Source: Chitinophaga polysaccharea (GTDB lineage Bacteria > Bacteroidota > Bacteroidia > Chitinophagales > Chitinophagaceae). From it: a stretch of 64,000 nucleotides of DNA. Positions 26,633-34,111 of this stretch are shown piece by piece. Both the position numbers and the translations under genes were made by a program. A model generated the notes under the pieces. It made no database searches and had not been told where the DNA came from. It saw only the letters and a list, made by a program, of their open reading frames with translations. The stretch is from assembly GCF_007829335.1 (NCBI RefSeq), contig NZ_VIWO01000009.1:162100-226099 (forward strand), read 5' to 3'. Position 1 is the first letter of the stretch; every line of letters starts with the position of its first letter.

Positions 26633-27589
26633 TTATTTCAGAATAACATTTGCGTTTACCAGGATCTCTTTCGTCTTGCCTGTATCTTTCGGCAATACTT
26701 TAATCTCGTATACGGCATCCTGTATCTGGTAGTCGGGATAGGCCGTGGTGATGTCTGCATAGCGGGTGAGCTGTTTGATATAGGCAATGGTGCCGGCCAG
26801 TTCCTCTTTGTTATATACTACTTGCAGGTTTACGTCCTGGCCTTTTTTATACCTGCTGATCTTGCTCTCCGGTACGGTAAAGCGGAAGTAGGTGCTGCCC
26901 GGGATATAGCCGTTGAACAGGGCGAATCCGGCGGTAGCCAATTCCCCGGGGTTGAGGCTGATGGTTTCAATTTCCATGTCGTTGGTGGCAATAATATATC
27001 TTTCGGAGTAAGCCACGTTGGCTTCCTGTAGGGCGCCTTTGGCCTGGGAGGCCTGGCCGGCGGCCATTTTCACTTTTTCAATGCGGGTACCTTTTTTTAC
27101 ATCGTCGAGTTCTGCTACTACCGCATCGAATTGGGCTTTGGCGCCTTGCATCTTCGCGTATATTTCATCGTAGGCCTGGGGCGACATCAGGCTGTCGTTG
27201 TACATGTTGGTGGCCCGGTTGTACGATTTCTGCGCGAAATCATATTGTTCTTTCAGTCCTTTGTACTTGGCCTGGAGTTGCTTCATCTGGTCGGCGGTAG
27301 CACCGTTGCGGGCCATCTGTTCCTGTGCGGTGGCGGCGTTGACAGCGCCTTCGGCCTGGGCAATTTTTGCCGATACTTCTGGTACATCCAGCAGGGCAAG
27401 GGTATCGCCTTTTTTTACGGTTTGTCCTTCCGACGCATAAATTTTCAGTATTCTGCCAGTCACCTTTGGGGCAAAGGAGATCACATCTTTTTTGGCTTTC
27501 CCTTCAAAGTCGTCAGCACCGCGCTTTTTGGGGCCACAGGCAGAGAGTGGCAGTAAACTGATTAATAACAGGCCCGTATAGATTCTCAT
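26633..27589 (-). CDS. HlyD-family membrane-fusion lipoprotein
   Basis: 318 residues; lipobox LLPLSACGPKK (Cys18). The lipoyl half-motifs are KIYASEGQTVKKGDTLALLD and, after a long coiled-coil (about 75-185), TNDMEIETISLNPGELATAG; a beta-barrel part follows (FRFTVPESKISRYKKGQDVN). This is the periplasmic adaptor of the tripartite exporter, between the TolC gene and the permease gene in one operon. The N-terminal lipid anchor replaces the usual TM helix. Confidence 0.9.
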   Translation of the reverse strand: MRIYTGLLLISLLPLSACGPKKRGADDFEGKAKKDVISFAPKVTGRILKIYASEGQTVKKGDTLALLDVPEVSAKIAQAEGAVNAATAQEQMARNGATADQMKQLQAKYKGLKEQYDFAQKSYNRATNMYNDSLMSPQAYDEIYAKMQGAKAQFDAVVAELDDVKKGTRIEKVKMAAGQASQAKGALQEANVAYSERYIIATNDMEIETISLNPGELATAGFALFNGYIPGSTYFRFTVPESKISRYKKGQDVNLQVVYNKEELAGTIAYIKQLTRYADITTAYPDYQIQDAVYEIKVLPKDTGKTKEILVNANVILK

Positions 27590-27634
27590 TGTATAACAAT
27601 TAATATTAGTAAGTAATGACCGGTGAAATATAAG

Positions 27635-29044
27635 TTAGTATAATTTGCTGACGTCCAGCTCCTGGGTGGAGCGCATCAGTTCAATGGCCGCGCGGCGTTG
27701 ATTGAAAATGGCATTCTGGTATTCCAGCTCCGCCATCTCCAGGTCATTTTCCGCATCTATCAGCTGGGTGGATTTACTCATACCATACCGGAATTCTTTT
27801 TCTGCCTGTACCAATGCGTCGGCGGCTACTTCTTTCTGTTTTTTCTTCAGCGCTATCTGTGCATTGGCAATGTTATATTCGGACTGGTTGTTGGCCTGGT
27901 TTAAGGTAAGCTTGCGCAGGGCATCGTACTTCTGGTGCTGCAGCAGCTCCCTGTCAATGCGGGCTACTTCGATGGCGTGTTTACCTTCCCTGCCATCAAA
28001 AATTTCCCATTTAAAGCCCACGCCGGCCATTACGATCGGGAAAATATTCAGGTTAGTGGGGCGCCAGTCGAGCTTGCGGCCGGGGTAGCCAATGGCGGGA
28101 ATGGGCGGTATAATATTGTCGGACGACTTAACCCTGCTGCCATACAGGCCCAGGTAAAAGGTCGATGCCATGGCCTGGACTTTAGGGATCCACCAGGTTT
28201 GCTCGGCTTTGATTTTAAATGCCGATGCGTTGATGCCGTGGTCGAGGGCACGGATCTCGGCGCGTTCGTGAATCGTTTTTTGTGGGGCGGCCGGTACTAC
28301 TGCTACCAGTGCGGGTTCTATGAGGCGTAACCTATCCTGGCTGATGCCGGTCAATACTTCCAGCTGCGTGAGCAACAGGGCTTTCTTCCCTTCATATGCT
28401 GCAACCTTGGCATCTAAGGTGGCTTGTGCCAGCTCTATTTTTTTATGATCATAAGGGGTGATCAATCCATAGCCCAGGGCTTTATCGGCCGTTTTGCGGT
28501 TGGCAGCCAGCCGCTTCCTGCCTTCATCGAGTACTTTGCCCGACTGGTGTACCAGTGCCAGCTGGTCGTAAGCCCGGGAAATAACAGCTACTACGTCGTC
28601 GGTTGTTTTCTCTACTAAAATATTTTCCGACAGCTTCTTTTCTTCCAAAGCCTTACCAAGCGCTTTTATCTTTCCGCCGGCATAGAGCAACATTTTGGCG
28701 TCGGCCTTTGCCAGGCCCGAAAAGCCGGATACGTTGATATTATTGTTGTACTTCCCTTCGGGGATGTTGAGAAAAGGTTGCAGGTTGAGCTCCGGGGAAA
28801 TCACATGTGCGGTGGCATTGAGATAGCCTGCCATGCCACTCAGCTCCAGCGTTGGCAGGTACGCATCTTTCAGTTTATGCTGGTCAAGACCGGTTAATTT
28901 ATTTTTGGTAAGTTGGGTTTTGAGATCCGCATCCCGAACCATCGCACTGTCGAGCAACTCCTTAAAGCCGGGTGCAGTCTGGGCTTTAGCGTAGTAACAA
29001 CAGCTGATAAATGGCAGGAACAGGAATGGTAGCTTACTTTTCAT
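27635..29044 (-). CDS. TolC-family outer-membrane efflux protein
   Basis: About 469 residues from the ATG at 29044 (an in-frame ATG at 29053 is also possible). Signal peptide MKSKLPFLFLPFISCCYYAKA. Two OEP repeats with long helices (ARDADLKTQLTKNKL-like start; second repeat with QAEKEFRYGMSKSTQLIDAE). It provides the outer-membrane channel for the HlyD/ABC-2 exporter; first gene of that operon, 45 bp before HlyD. Confidence 0.92.
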   Translation of the reverse strand: MKSKLPFLFLPFISCCYYAKAQTAPGFKELLDSAMVRDADLKTQLTKNKLTGLDQHKLKDAYLPTLELSGMAGYLNATAHVISPELNLQPFLNIPEGKYNNNINVSGFSGLAKADAKMLLYAGGKIKALGKALEEKKLSENILVEKTTDDVVAVISRAYDQLALVHQSGKVLDEGRKRLAANRKTADKALGYGLITPYDHKKIELAQATLDAKVAAYEGKKALLLTQLEVLTGISQDRLRLIEPALVAVVPAAPQKTIHERAEIRALDHGINASAFKIKAEQTWWIPKVQAMASTFYLGLYGSRVKSSDNIIPPIPAIGYPGRKLDWRPTNLNIFPIVMAGVGFKWEIFDGREGKHAIEVARIDRELLQHQKYDALRKLTLNQANNQSEYNIANAQIALKKKQKEVAADALVQAEKEFRYGMSKSTQLIDAENDLEMAELEYQNAIFNQRRAAIELMRSTQELDVSKLY

Positions 29045-29144
29045 CGATAGCATATATGGCGTTGCTTTTTCATTTTACCATAATAACACATAAAATAAAC
29101 TAATGTTTGATTCCCTGCTAAATATCGATGAATTATATATCATT

Positions 29145-29501
29145 TCATTTGTTTATCTCTCGCCACATACTGATATAGGATACCAGTAACAGTGCCTCCA
29201 TGGCCAATGGAAACAGCACTTTTCCCACACCATCTCCTGATACCCCATGAGAAATGGCAGCGCTGAGAAATAATACCGTAAAACCGGCATACCCCCATTC
29301 TTTCCAGCGGGTATAACGGGGCAGCGATAATAACAGGATGCCTGCTAACTTCCCGATGCCAATCATCACCGGAAGGTAGGCCGGGTATCCCAGGTGCAGC
29401 ACGGTTTTCAGTACAGCGTCCATCCGCATCATATCGGTGATGGCGGTAACGAACATTAATAATAAAAAGAGAATAGTGGAAATGCGATACGTTAGTTTCA
29501 T
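29145..29501 (-). CDS. DoxX-like integral membrane protein
   Basis: 118 residues with four predicted TM helices (ISTILFLLLMFVTAITDM, LPVMIGIGKLAGILLLSL, WGYAGFTVLFLSAAISHG, VLFPLAMEALLLVSYISM). The pattern M-x-G-x-x-K-L-x-G and the Ala/Ser-rich third helix fit the DoxX_2 family. Function is not established; often found with redox-responsive regulators. It is divergent from the HxlR gene and probably its target. Confidence 0.85.
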   Translation of the reverse strand: MKLTYRISTILFLLLMFVTAITDMMRMDAVLKTVLHLGYPAYLPVMIGIGKLAGILLLSLPRYTRWKEWGYAGFTVLFLSAAISHGVSGDGVGKVLFPLAMEALLLVSYISMWREINK

Positions 29502-29577
29502 GATGTGCGTTGATGGTTTATATTTGGTGATTATTGTGGCCCACGCAGGGCTTTTGTTGGTGCGAAGCTATTAACTA

Positions 29578-29590
29578 GTTGTATATCAAC
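29578..29590. promoter_or_regulatory. candidate HxlR operator in the DoxX/HxlR divergent region
   Basis: GTTG-TATAT-CAAC forms a short dyad midway between the two divergent genes, and a direct repeat TACGCA occurs at about 29599 and 29613. Either could be the regulator's site; evidence is position and symmetry only. Confidence 0.3.
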
Positions 29591-29656
29591 AAATAAGGTA
29601 CGCATAAGTATCTTACGCACCTGGAGGTATGTAATGATGAAAATCAAGCCATTAAC

Positions 29657-30007
29657 ATGAAAGTATTTTTAAAAAATGATAGTAGCGTCGACTTCTGCCC
29701 GGTAAGGGATGTATTTGACCGTATTGGTGATAAATGGACGGTATTAGTGATGATCACACTGGACCAGGGAGAAAGTCCCCTGCGTTATCATGAGTTGCAG
29801 GAAAGGATCGGAGATGTTTCACAGAAGATGCTGACGGCTACCTTGAAGCGTTTGCAGGAAGATGGGTTGATATCCCGCCAGCTGTATCCTGAAATTCCGC
29901 CGCGGGTGGAGTATGCGTTAACGGCCCGGGGAGAAAGCCTGTTGCCGCATTTGTACCGCCTGGCTGAATGGGCCAGTGAGCATATGCGGGATGTAAAGAA
30001 AGTATAA
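29657..30007 (+). CDS. HxlR-family winged-helix transcriptional regulator
   Basis: 116 residues. HxlR pattern: CPVRDVFDRIGDKWTVLVMI, then RYHELQERIGDVSQKMLTAT (recognition helix) and the wing LISRQLYPEIPPRVEYALTA, ending LLPHLYRLAEWASEHM. The Cys near residue 14 is the conserved Cys used by many HxlR/YodB members to sense quinones, aldehydes or disulfide stress. It is divergent from a DoxX gene, a common pairing. Confidence 0.93.
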   Translation: MKVFLKNDSSVDFCPVRDVFDRIGDKWTVLVMITLDQGESPLRYHELQERIGDVSQKMLTATLKRLQEDGLISRQLYPEIPPRVEYALTARGESLLPHLYRLAEWASEHMRDVKKV

Positions 30008-30046
30008 TTTTTTTTGGGGAGAGAAGATACCGCACAACCCCAACCA

Positions 30047-30073
30047 GGCTCCCCGGTCATGGCCAGGGGAGCC
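30047..30073. terminator. hairpin between convergent HxlR and lipoprotein genes
   Basis: GGCTCCCC (30047-30054) pairs with GGGGAGCC (30066-30073), loop 11 nt. It can serve both genes; no clear T-run. Confidence 0.65.
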
Positions 30074-30088
30074 GATGGGTGATGAGGG

Positions 30089-30478
30089 TTAAAAGGTATA
30101 AATAACGTTCGCAATAAATACAGTACCGGTAGTTACACTTTCTTTTTTCAACACACCGTCTACATAGATCTGCGCTTTCAGTACAGCATTAGCGTCTTTA
30201 CCGTCACCGCCTACACCCAGGTACACGCTTACTACGTTGCCGGGATAGGTTACTTCCGGACTTTCCCAGGTGGTAACATTCAGGTTGGACGCGCTGGTCA
30301 CTTCGCCACCGGATGCACCGAATTGTGTATTCGTAATTTTGGAGCCGGCAGTGGCTATCGCTTTAAATTTAACTTTGTGTCCTGATGGAGCTGGGTCGTC
30401 TTTCTTTCCTTTACAGGCGGTAAAAAACAGGGCCAATAACAATGTAGATAATAGCAGTAGTTTCTGTGATAGTTTCAT
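30089..30478 (-). CDS. small lipoprotein, unknown function
   Basis: 129 residues from the ATG at 30478, chosen because it begins a lipoprotein signal (MKLSQKLLLLSTLLLALFFT then AC). The mature part is beta-rich (VKFKAIATAGSKITNTQFGA...PEVTYPGNVVSVYLGVGG) and ends AQIYVDGVLKKESV, resembling a single immunoglobulin-like or MmpS-like domain. No family is firmly recognised. It is divergent from the NarL-type kinase gene and ends in a hairpin shared with HxlR. Confidence 0.8.
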   Translation of the reverse strand: MKLSQKLLLLSTLLLALFFTACKGKKDDPAPSGHKVKFKAIATAGSKITNTQFGASGGEVTSASNLNVTTWESPEVTYPGNVVSVYLGVGGDGKDANAVLKAQIYVDGVLKKESVTTGTVFIANVIYTF

Positions 30479-30586
30479 AATTGAAAATTTAATGTTTATG
30501 CATCCTTGCAGTTCGGTTTTTCTGCGGATGTAAAGGTAGCGCCAGGGCGCACTACCAGTCAATCCTGATAACCTGTATTTCTTTTC

Positions 30587-30602
30587 TACTGGTTTTCCAG
30601 TA
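30587..30602. promoter_or_regulatory. perfect dyad in the lipoprotein/kinase divergent region
   Basis: TACTGG-TTTT-CCAGTA has perfect 6-bp arms, 51 nt before the kinase ATG. A half-site CCAGT also occurs at 30556-30560. It could be an operator; no -33/-7 pair is clear here. Confidence 0.35.
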
Positions 30603-30652
30603 TATTTTGATTTATTTCGTTTATATCGGTAATTGTTAATTACTTTGTTTAC

Positions 30653-32608
30653 ATGACCCGGGTTCTACTAGTTTTTTGTTTTTTTATATACCTGTCTGTA
30701 GCATCTGTAGCCCAACTGCCTTTACATCAGAAAGGATACGCCGACAGTGTAGCGTTGCTGTTGCAGCAAGCGACCAACGATAGCGTAAAGTCCAAACTCA
30801 ATTCCTTATTGGTATTTTGCTGGATGAATACCGATAAGGCCAGGGCCGCTCAATACCTGATGGAAGCGCGGCGCCTGGCCAAAAATTATCCTTTGATGTG
30901 GGCGCAGACCTTTGCGCATGAAGGATACCTGTATTTCAATGAAGACGTGCCCCGGAGTGAAGCCTGCTATATGAAAGTAGATTCCCTGCTGCGCAACGAT
31001 ACTTCTAAAAATGCCTACCTGCTTCGCTCCAACGCCTGGCAGAATTATGCGGTACAGCAACAGGGAAAAGATGATGATGCTACTTTTATTGACCTGATAC
31101 TGAATAGGGCCATTCCGCTGGCGGTGTTGTCGGGCGACAGCTCCCTGCTGGGTTCTGAGTATACCAATGTAGCCCTGGCATTTACCAATACCGAGCAATA
31201 TGAAAAAGCAGCACAATATTTCAGTCATGCCATCGCTATCCTGAAGCCTGCGGCCAAAGAGCCCAGCAGGTTGCTGGTGGCCCTTTACCGGGCGGGAGAA
31301 AATTATATCAACCTGGGGAAGTATGCGGCAGCCAAGGATATACTGGATACCATGAAAGTATTGCTGGCGCCTTATCCTGAAACGGGTTTATATACCGGCT
31401 ATTACATGGTGGAGGGCCTTTACAATCATAAGATGAAAGCATATGCTGCTGCACTGGCCAGCTTTGATAAAGGCATTGCAGCTTCCAGCGGGATAAATGC
31501 AGCCAGCAGGGTGGATGAACTGGAAATGATGAAGGCCGAATCCCTGCTGGAGATGAAAAACTATACCGCCGCCAGGGAGCTTCTGTTACGGTTGGTAGAA
31601 GATGAAAGCCTCACAAGCCTCGATTATAACCGCGTGAAGGTGTTGAAGGGACTGACTTCCGCGTACGTGGGGCTGGGGAATTTCCCCCAGGCCTACCATT
31701 ACCTGGAATCGTATAGCCGCTTGAGTGATAGCCTGTATAAGACCCGGACACAACGGGATATCAATGCCCTGGAAATCAAATTCAGGAATGCAGAAAACCA
31801 AAAGGAAATCATCGCCCTGAAAGCAAAGAATGAAAAGGCTGCCTTATCTACGAAAAATGCCTGGCTGATTACCGGGTTAGTGGCATCCGCATTCCTGTTG
31901 TTGCTGGTGCTGGGGATATGGACACTGTCTTACTACAGGAGTCAGAAAAAACTGGCCGCCCGGAAAATGCAGGAGATCGTGCAACAGAAAGAGCTGGACG
32001 TCACCAAAGCCATGCTGGAAGGAGAAGAGGGCGAGCGCAGGCGACTGGCCCGCGATCTGCACGATGGGCTGGGAGGTATGCTGGCCGGGGTAAAAATGAA
32101 CCTCTCCGGCACTGCCAGTGAGCTCCAAGATGAAAAGTTGTTCCAGATCATCGGGCAACTCGATAATTCGGTGAGCGAACTAAGAAGGATAGCGCGTAAT
32201 ATGATGCCGGAATCGCTATTGAACTTCGGGCTGGAAACCGCACTGAAAGATATGTGTGAGCTGAATATGGCGCCGGGCCTGTCGATCAATTTCCAGTCGC
32301 TCGGCGTGCAAGCTGACCTCCCGGAGAAAACACAGATCCTGATCTATCGCATTGCACAAGAACTATTAGCCAACGCTATCAAACATGCCGGGGCCGACAA
32401 GATCACGTTGCAATGCAGCCAGAACCAGCATGTCTTTTACCTCTCTGTCGAAGATAACGGTAAAGGCTTTAATCCCGCTACTACGAAGAAAGGAATGGGA
32501 TTGGACAATATCCGTAACCGCATCGACTTCCTCAAGGGAAAAATTGAAATCGATTCAGTGGCAGGCGAGGGAACCACTATCAATATAGAACTTAATGTCA
32601 ATGAATAA
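30653..32608 (+). CDS. TPR-containing sensor histidine kinase (NarL-type, HisKA_3)
   Basis: 651 residues: signal peptide (FCFFIYLSVASVAQ), TPR-like helical repeats in the periplasm to about 385, a coiled-coil, one TM helix (WLITGLVASAFLLLLVLGIW, about 404-424), then HisKA_3 with RRLARDLHDGLGGML (His470) and HATPase (ELLANAIKHAGADKI, DNGKGFNP). It phosphorylates the regulator that overlaps its 3' end by 14 bp. TPR sensors of this kind are widespread in Bacteroidota; signals are mostly unknown. Confidence 0.93.
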   Translation: MTRVLLVFCFFIYLSVASVAQLPLHQKGYADSVALLLQQATNDSVKSKLNSLLVFCWMNTDKARAAQYLMEARRLAKNYPLMWAQTFAHEGYLYFNEDVPRSEACYMKVDSLLRNDTSKNAYLLRSNAWQNYAVQQQGKDDDATFIDLILNRAIPLAVLSGDSSLLGSEYTNVALAFTNTEQYEKAAQYFSHAIAILKPAAKEPSRLLVALYRAGENYINLGKYAAAKDILDTMKVLLAPYPETGLYTGYYMVEGLYNHKMKAYAAALASFDKGIAASSGINAASRVDELEMMKAESLLEMKNYTAARELLLRLVEDESLTSLDYNRVKVLKGLTSAYVGLGNFPQAYHYLESYSRLSDSLYKTRTQRDINALEIKFRNAENQKEIIALKAKNEKAALSTKNAWLITGLVASAFLLLLVLGIWTLSYYRSQKKLAARKMQEIVQQKELDVTKAMLEGEEGERRRLARDLHDGLGGMLAGVKMNLSGTASELQDEKLFQIIGQLDNSVSELRRIARNMMPESLLNFGLETALKDMCELNMAPGLSINFQSLGVQADLPEKTQILIYRIAQELLANAIKHAGADKITLQCSQNQHVFYLSVEDNGKGFNPATTKKGMGLDNIRNRIDFLKGKIEIDSVAGEGTTINIELNVNE

Positions 32609-33227
32609 CATCGTTATTGTAGATGATCATCCTATTGTAATAGGAGGACTGTTGGCTTTATTACAGGCTGACAAAGCCCTGCAGGTGATGGCTACTTTTA
32701 CTGCCGGCCAGGCTTTTTTATCTTTTTTGGCCGGCGCCGATTTTATAGATATCGTCCTGCTGGATATTACACTCCCGGATATCAGTGGCGTAGAGGTGTG
32801 TAAACAAATCAAGAAAATATCTCCGGAAACAAAAGTACTCATTATCAGCAACCACAGTGAACGCAGTATTATCCTGCAAATGCTGCAACAGGGCGCCAGC
32901 GGATACCTGCTGAAGAATGCTTCCTCTGAAGAACTGGTACGTTGCGTGCATGATGTGCTGGAGGGAAAAGTAGCCTTCAGTGCAGAAGTGATGACGATTA
33001 TGACCCGCCCCCTGCAAAATGAACGGAAAGCCACGCCACACCTCACCAAACGGGAAAGGCAGGTACTGAGTATGATCGCTGCCGGCAGAACCTCCGCCAG
33101 TATTGCGGAAGAGCTATGTGTTAGCCAGTTTACCGTGGAAACGCACCGGCGCAACCTGATGCAGAAATTTGAAGCGGGCAACACCGCGGCACTTATCCGG
33201 ATGGCTGCAGAGCAACAACTGTTATAA
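32595..33227 (+). CDS. NarL/FixJ-family response regulator
   Basis: 210 residues. The receiver domain has VDDHP (9-13), phosphoacceptor Asp57 (IVLLDITLPD) and the Lys in GYLLKNA. The C-terminal LuxR-type HTH (about 145-205) reads LTKRERQVLSMIAAGRTSAS then CVSQFTVETHRRNLMQKFEA. Translation is coupled to the kinase by overlap; a second ATG at 32601 exists. A direct repeat suited to a NarL dimer lies between this gene and the DUF4198 gene. Confidence 0.94.
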   Translation: MSMNNIVIVDDHPIVIGGLLALLQADKALQVMATFTAGQAFLSFLAGADFIDIVLLDITLPDISGVEVCKQIKKISPETKVLIISNHSERSIILQMLQQGASGYLLKNASSEELVRCVHDVLEGKVAFSAEVMTIMTRPLQNERKATPHLTKRERQVLSMIAAGRTSASIAEELCVSQFTVETHRRNLMQKFEAGNTAALIRMAAEQQLL

Positions 33228-33243
33228 TACCTGCTTTTTCCGT

Positions 33244-33302
33244 TTCGCGTAAATCTATTTCCCATTCGCGTAAACGAAACCATCAGGAGCTACCTAGTTT
33301 TG
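33244..33302 (+). promoter_or_regulatory. direct repeat plus -7 element upstream of the DUF4198 gene
   Basis: TTCGCGTAAA occurs at 33244-33253 and 33265-33274, exactly 21 bp apart. A perfect -7 box TAGTTTTG lies at 33295-33302, but no TTTG -33 element is found where it should be. This is the arrangement of an activator-dependent promoter and the adjacent NarL-type regulator is the obvious candidate. Confidence 0.6.
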
Positions 33303-33323
33303 AGGTGATAAAACTGTAGCATA

Positions 33324-34040
33324 ATGAAACAATTATTATTATCTGTTATCCTGTTCTTTTGTGTGCTGTCGGTACGGGCACATGCCATCTGGATAGAAAC
33401 CTCCACCACGGGTAAAACCGGGCAATCACAGGAAGTAAACGTGTTCTTTGGCGAGTACGCCGACAATGAAAGAGATTCCGTGCAGCACTGGTTTAGCAAC
33501 ATGAAGGAATTTACCCTGTACCTCGTAACACCAGACGGCAAAAAAGAAAAGTTACCCTGCGTGCCCGAAGGCAATCACTTTAAGGCAGTGTTTACACCTG
33601 CAGCAGCAGGCGCCCACACCTTGTTGATAGATCATACCGTAGCAGACCTGTACAGCGGCAGTAAAATACACTATTACGCATTGGGCCTGGTAAAAGTAAA
33701 TGGCTCCCTGCAAGGCGTTGATCACCTGAAAACGGCTACAGATCTTGGTCTTGTAGCAAATCACGCTCAAAAGCATAAAACCAATCAGCCGGAAAATATA
33801 CAGTTGCACTATAAACAGCAGCCGTTGCCAACAGGGTTACAATTAGCAATACAATCACCTGCTGGCTGGACAAAAAAATATGAAGCCGGCAAACAGGGAA
33901 CAGTGGCCTTTACACCGGTTTGGGCGGGACGCTACCTATTGGAGGGCACGTATACGGAAAATGAAAAGGGCGAGCAGGCAGGCAAACCCTATGAGCGTAT
34001 ATGGCATTGCGTTACCTATTGCATGGACGTGGAAAAGTAG
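33324..34040 (+). CDS. exported DUF4198-like protein
   Basis: 238 residues with signal peptide (MKQLLLSVILFFCVLSVRA) followed directly by HAIWIE, the usual mature start of DUF4198 proteins where the His-x-x-W is conserved. Two beta-sandwich halves: LYLVTPDGKKEKLPCVPEGN...YALGLVKV and LQLAIQSPAGWTKKYEAG...GRYLLEGTYTENEKG. Family members are periplasmic and often sit near nickel/cobalt or TonB transport genes; a metal-binding role is suspected. Here it follows the kinase/regulator pair and a candidate operator, so it is probably an effector of that system. Confidence 0.85.
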   Translation: MKQLLLSVILFFCVLSVRAHAIWIETSTTGKTGQSQEVNVFFGEYADNERDSVQHWFSNMKEFTLYLVTPDGKKEKLPCVPEGNHFKAVFTPAAAGAHTLLIDHTVADLYSGSKIHYYALGLVKVNGSLQGVDHLKTATDLGLVANHAQKHKTNQPENIQLHYKQQPLPTGLQLAIQSPAGWTKKYEAGKQGTVAFTPVWAGRYLLEGTYTENEKGEQAGKPYERIWHCVTYCMDVEK

Positions 34041-34068
34041 CGTGGTAACACCCTTTCTCACAAAAGTA

Positions 34069-34096
34069 AAGTGGCTGACGGAGAGGTCAGCCACTT
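34069..34096. terminator. bidirectional terminator
   Basis: AAGTGGCTGAC (34069-34079) pairs with GTCAGCCACTT (34086-34096), loop 6 nt, between the convergent DUF4198 and FtsX genes. Confidence 0.8.
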
Positions 34097-34111
34097 GTAC
34101 CTGGTATTTAG

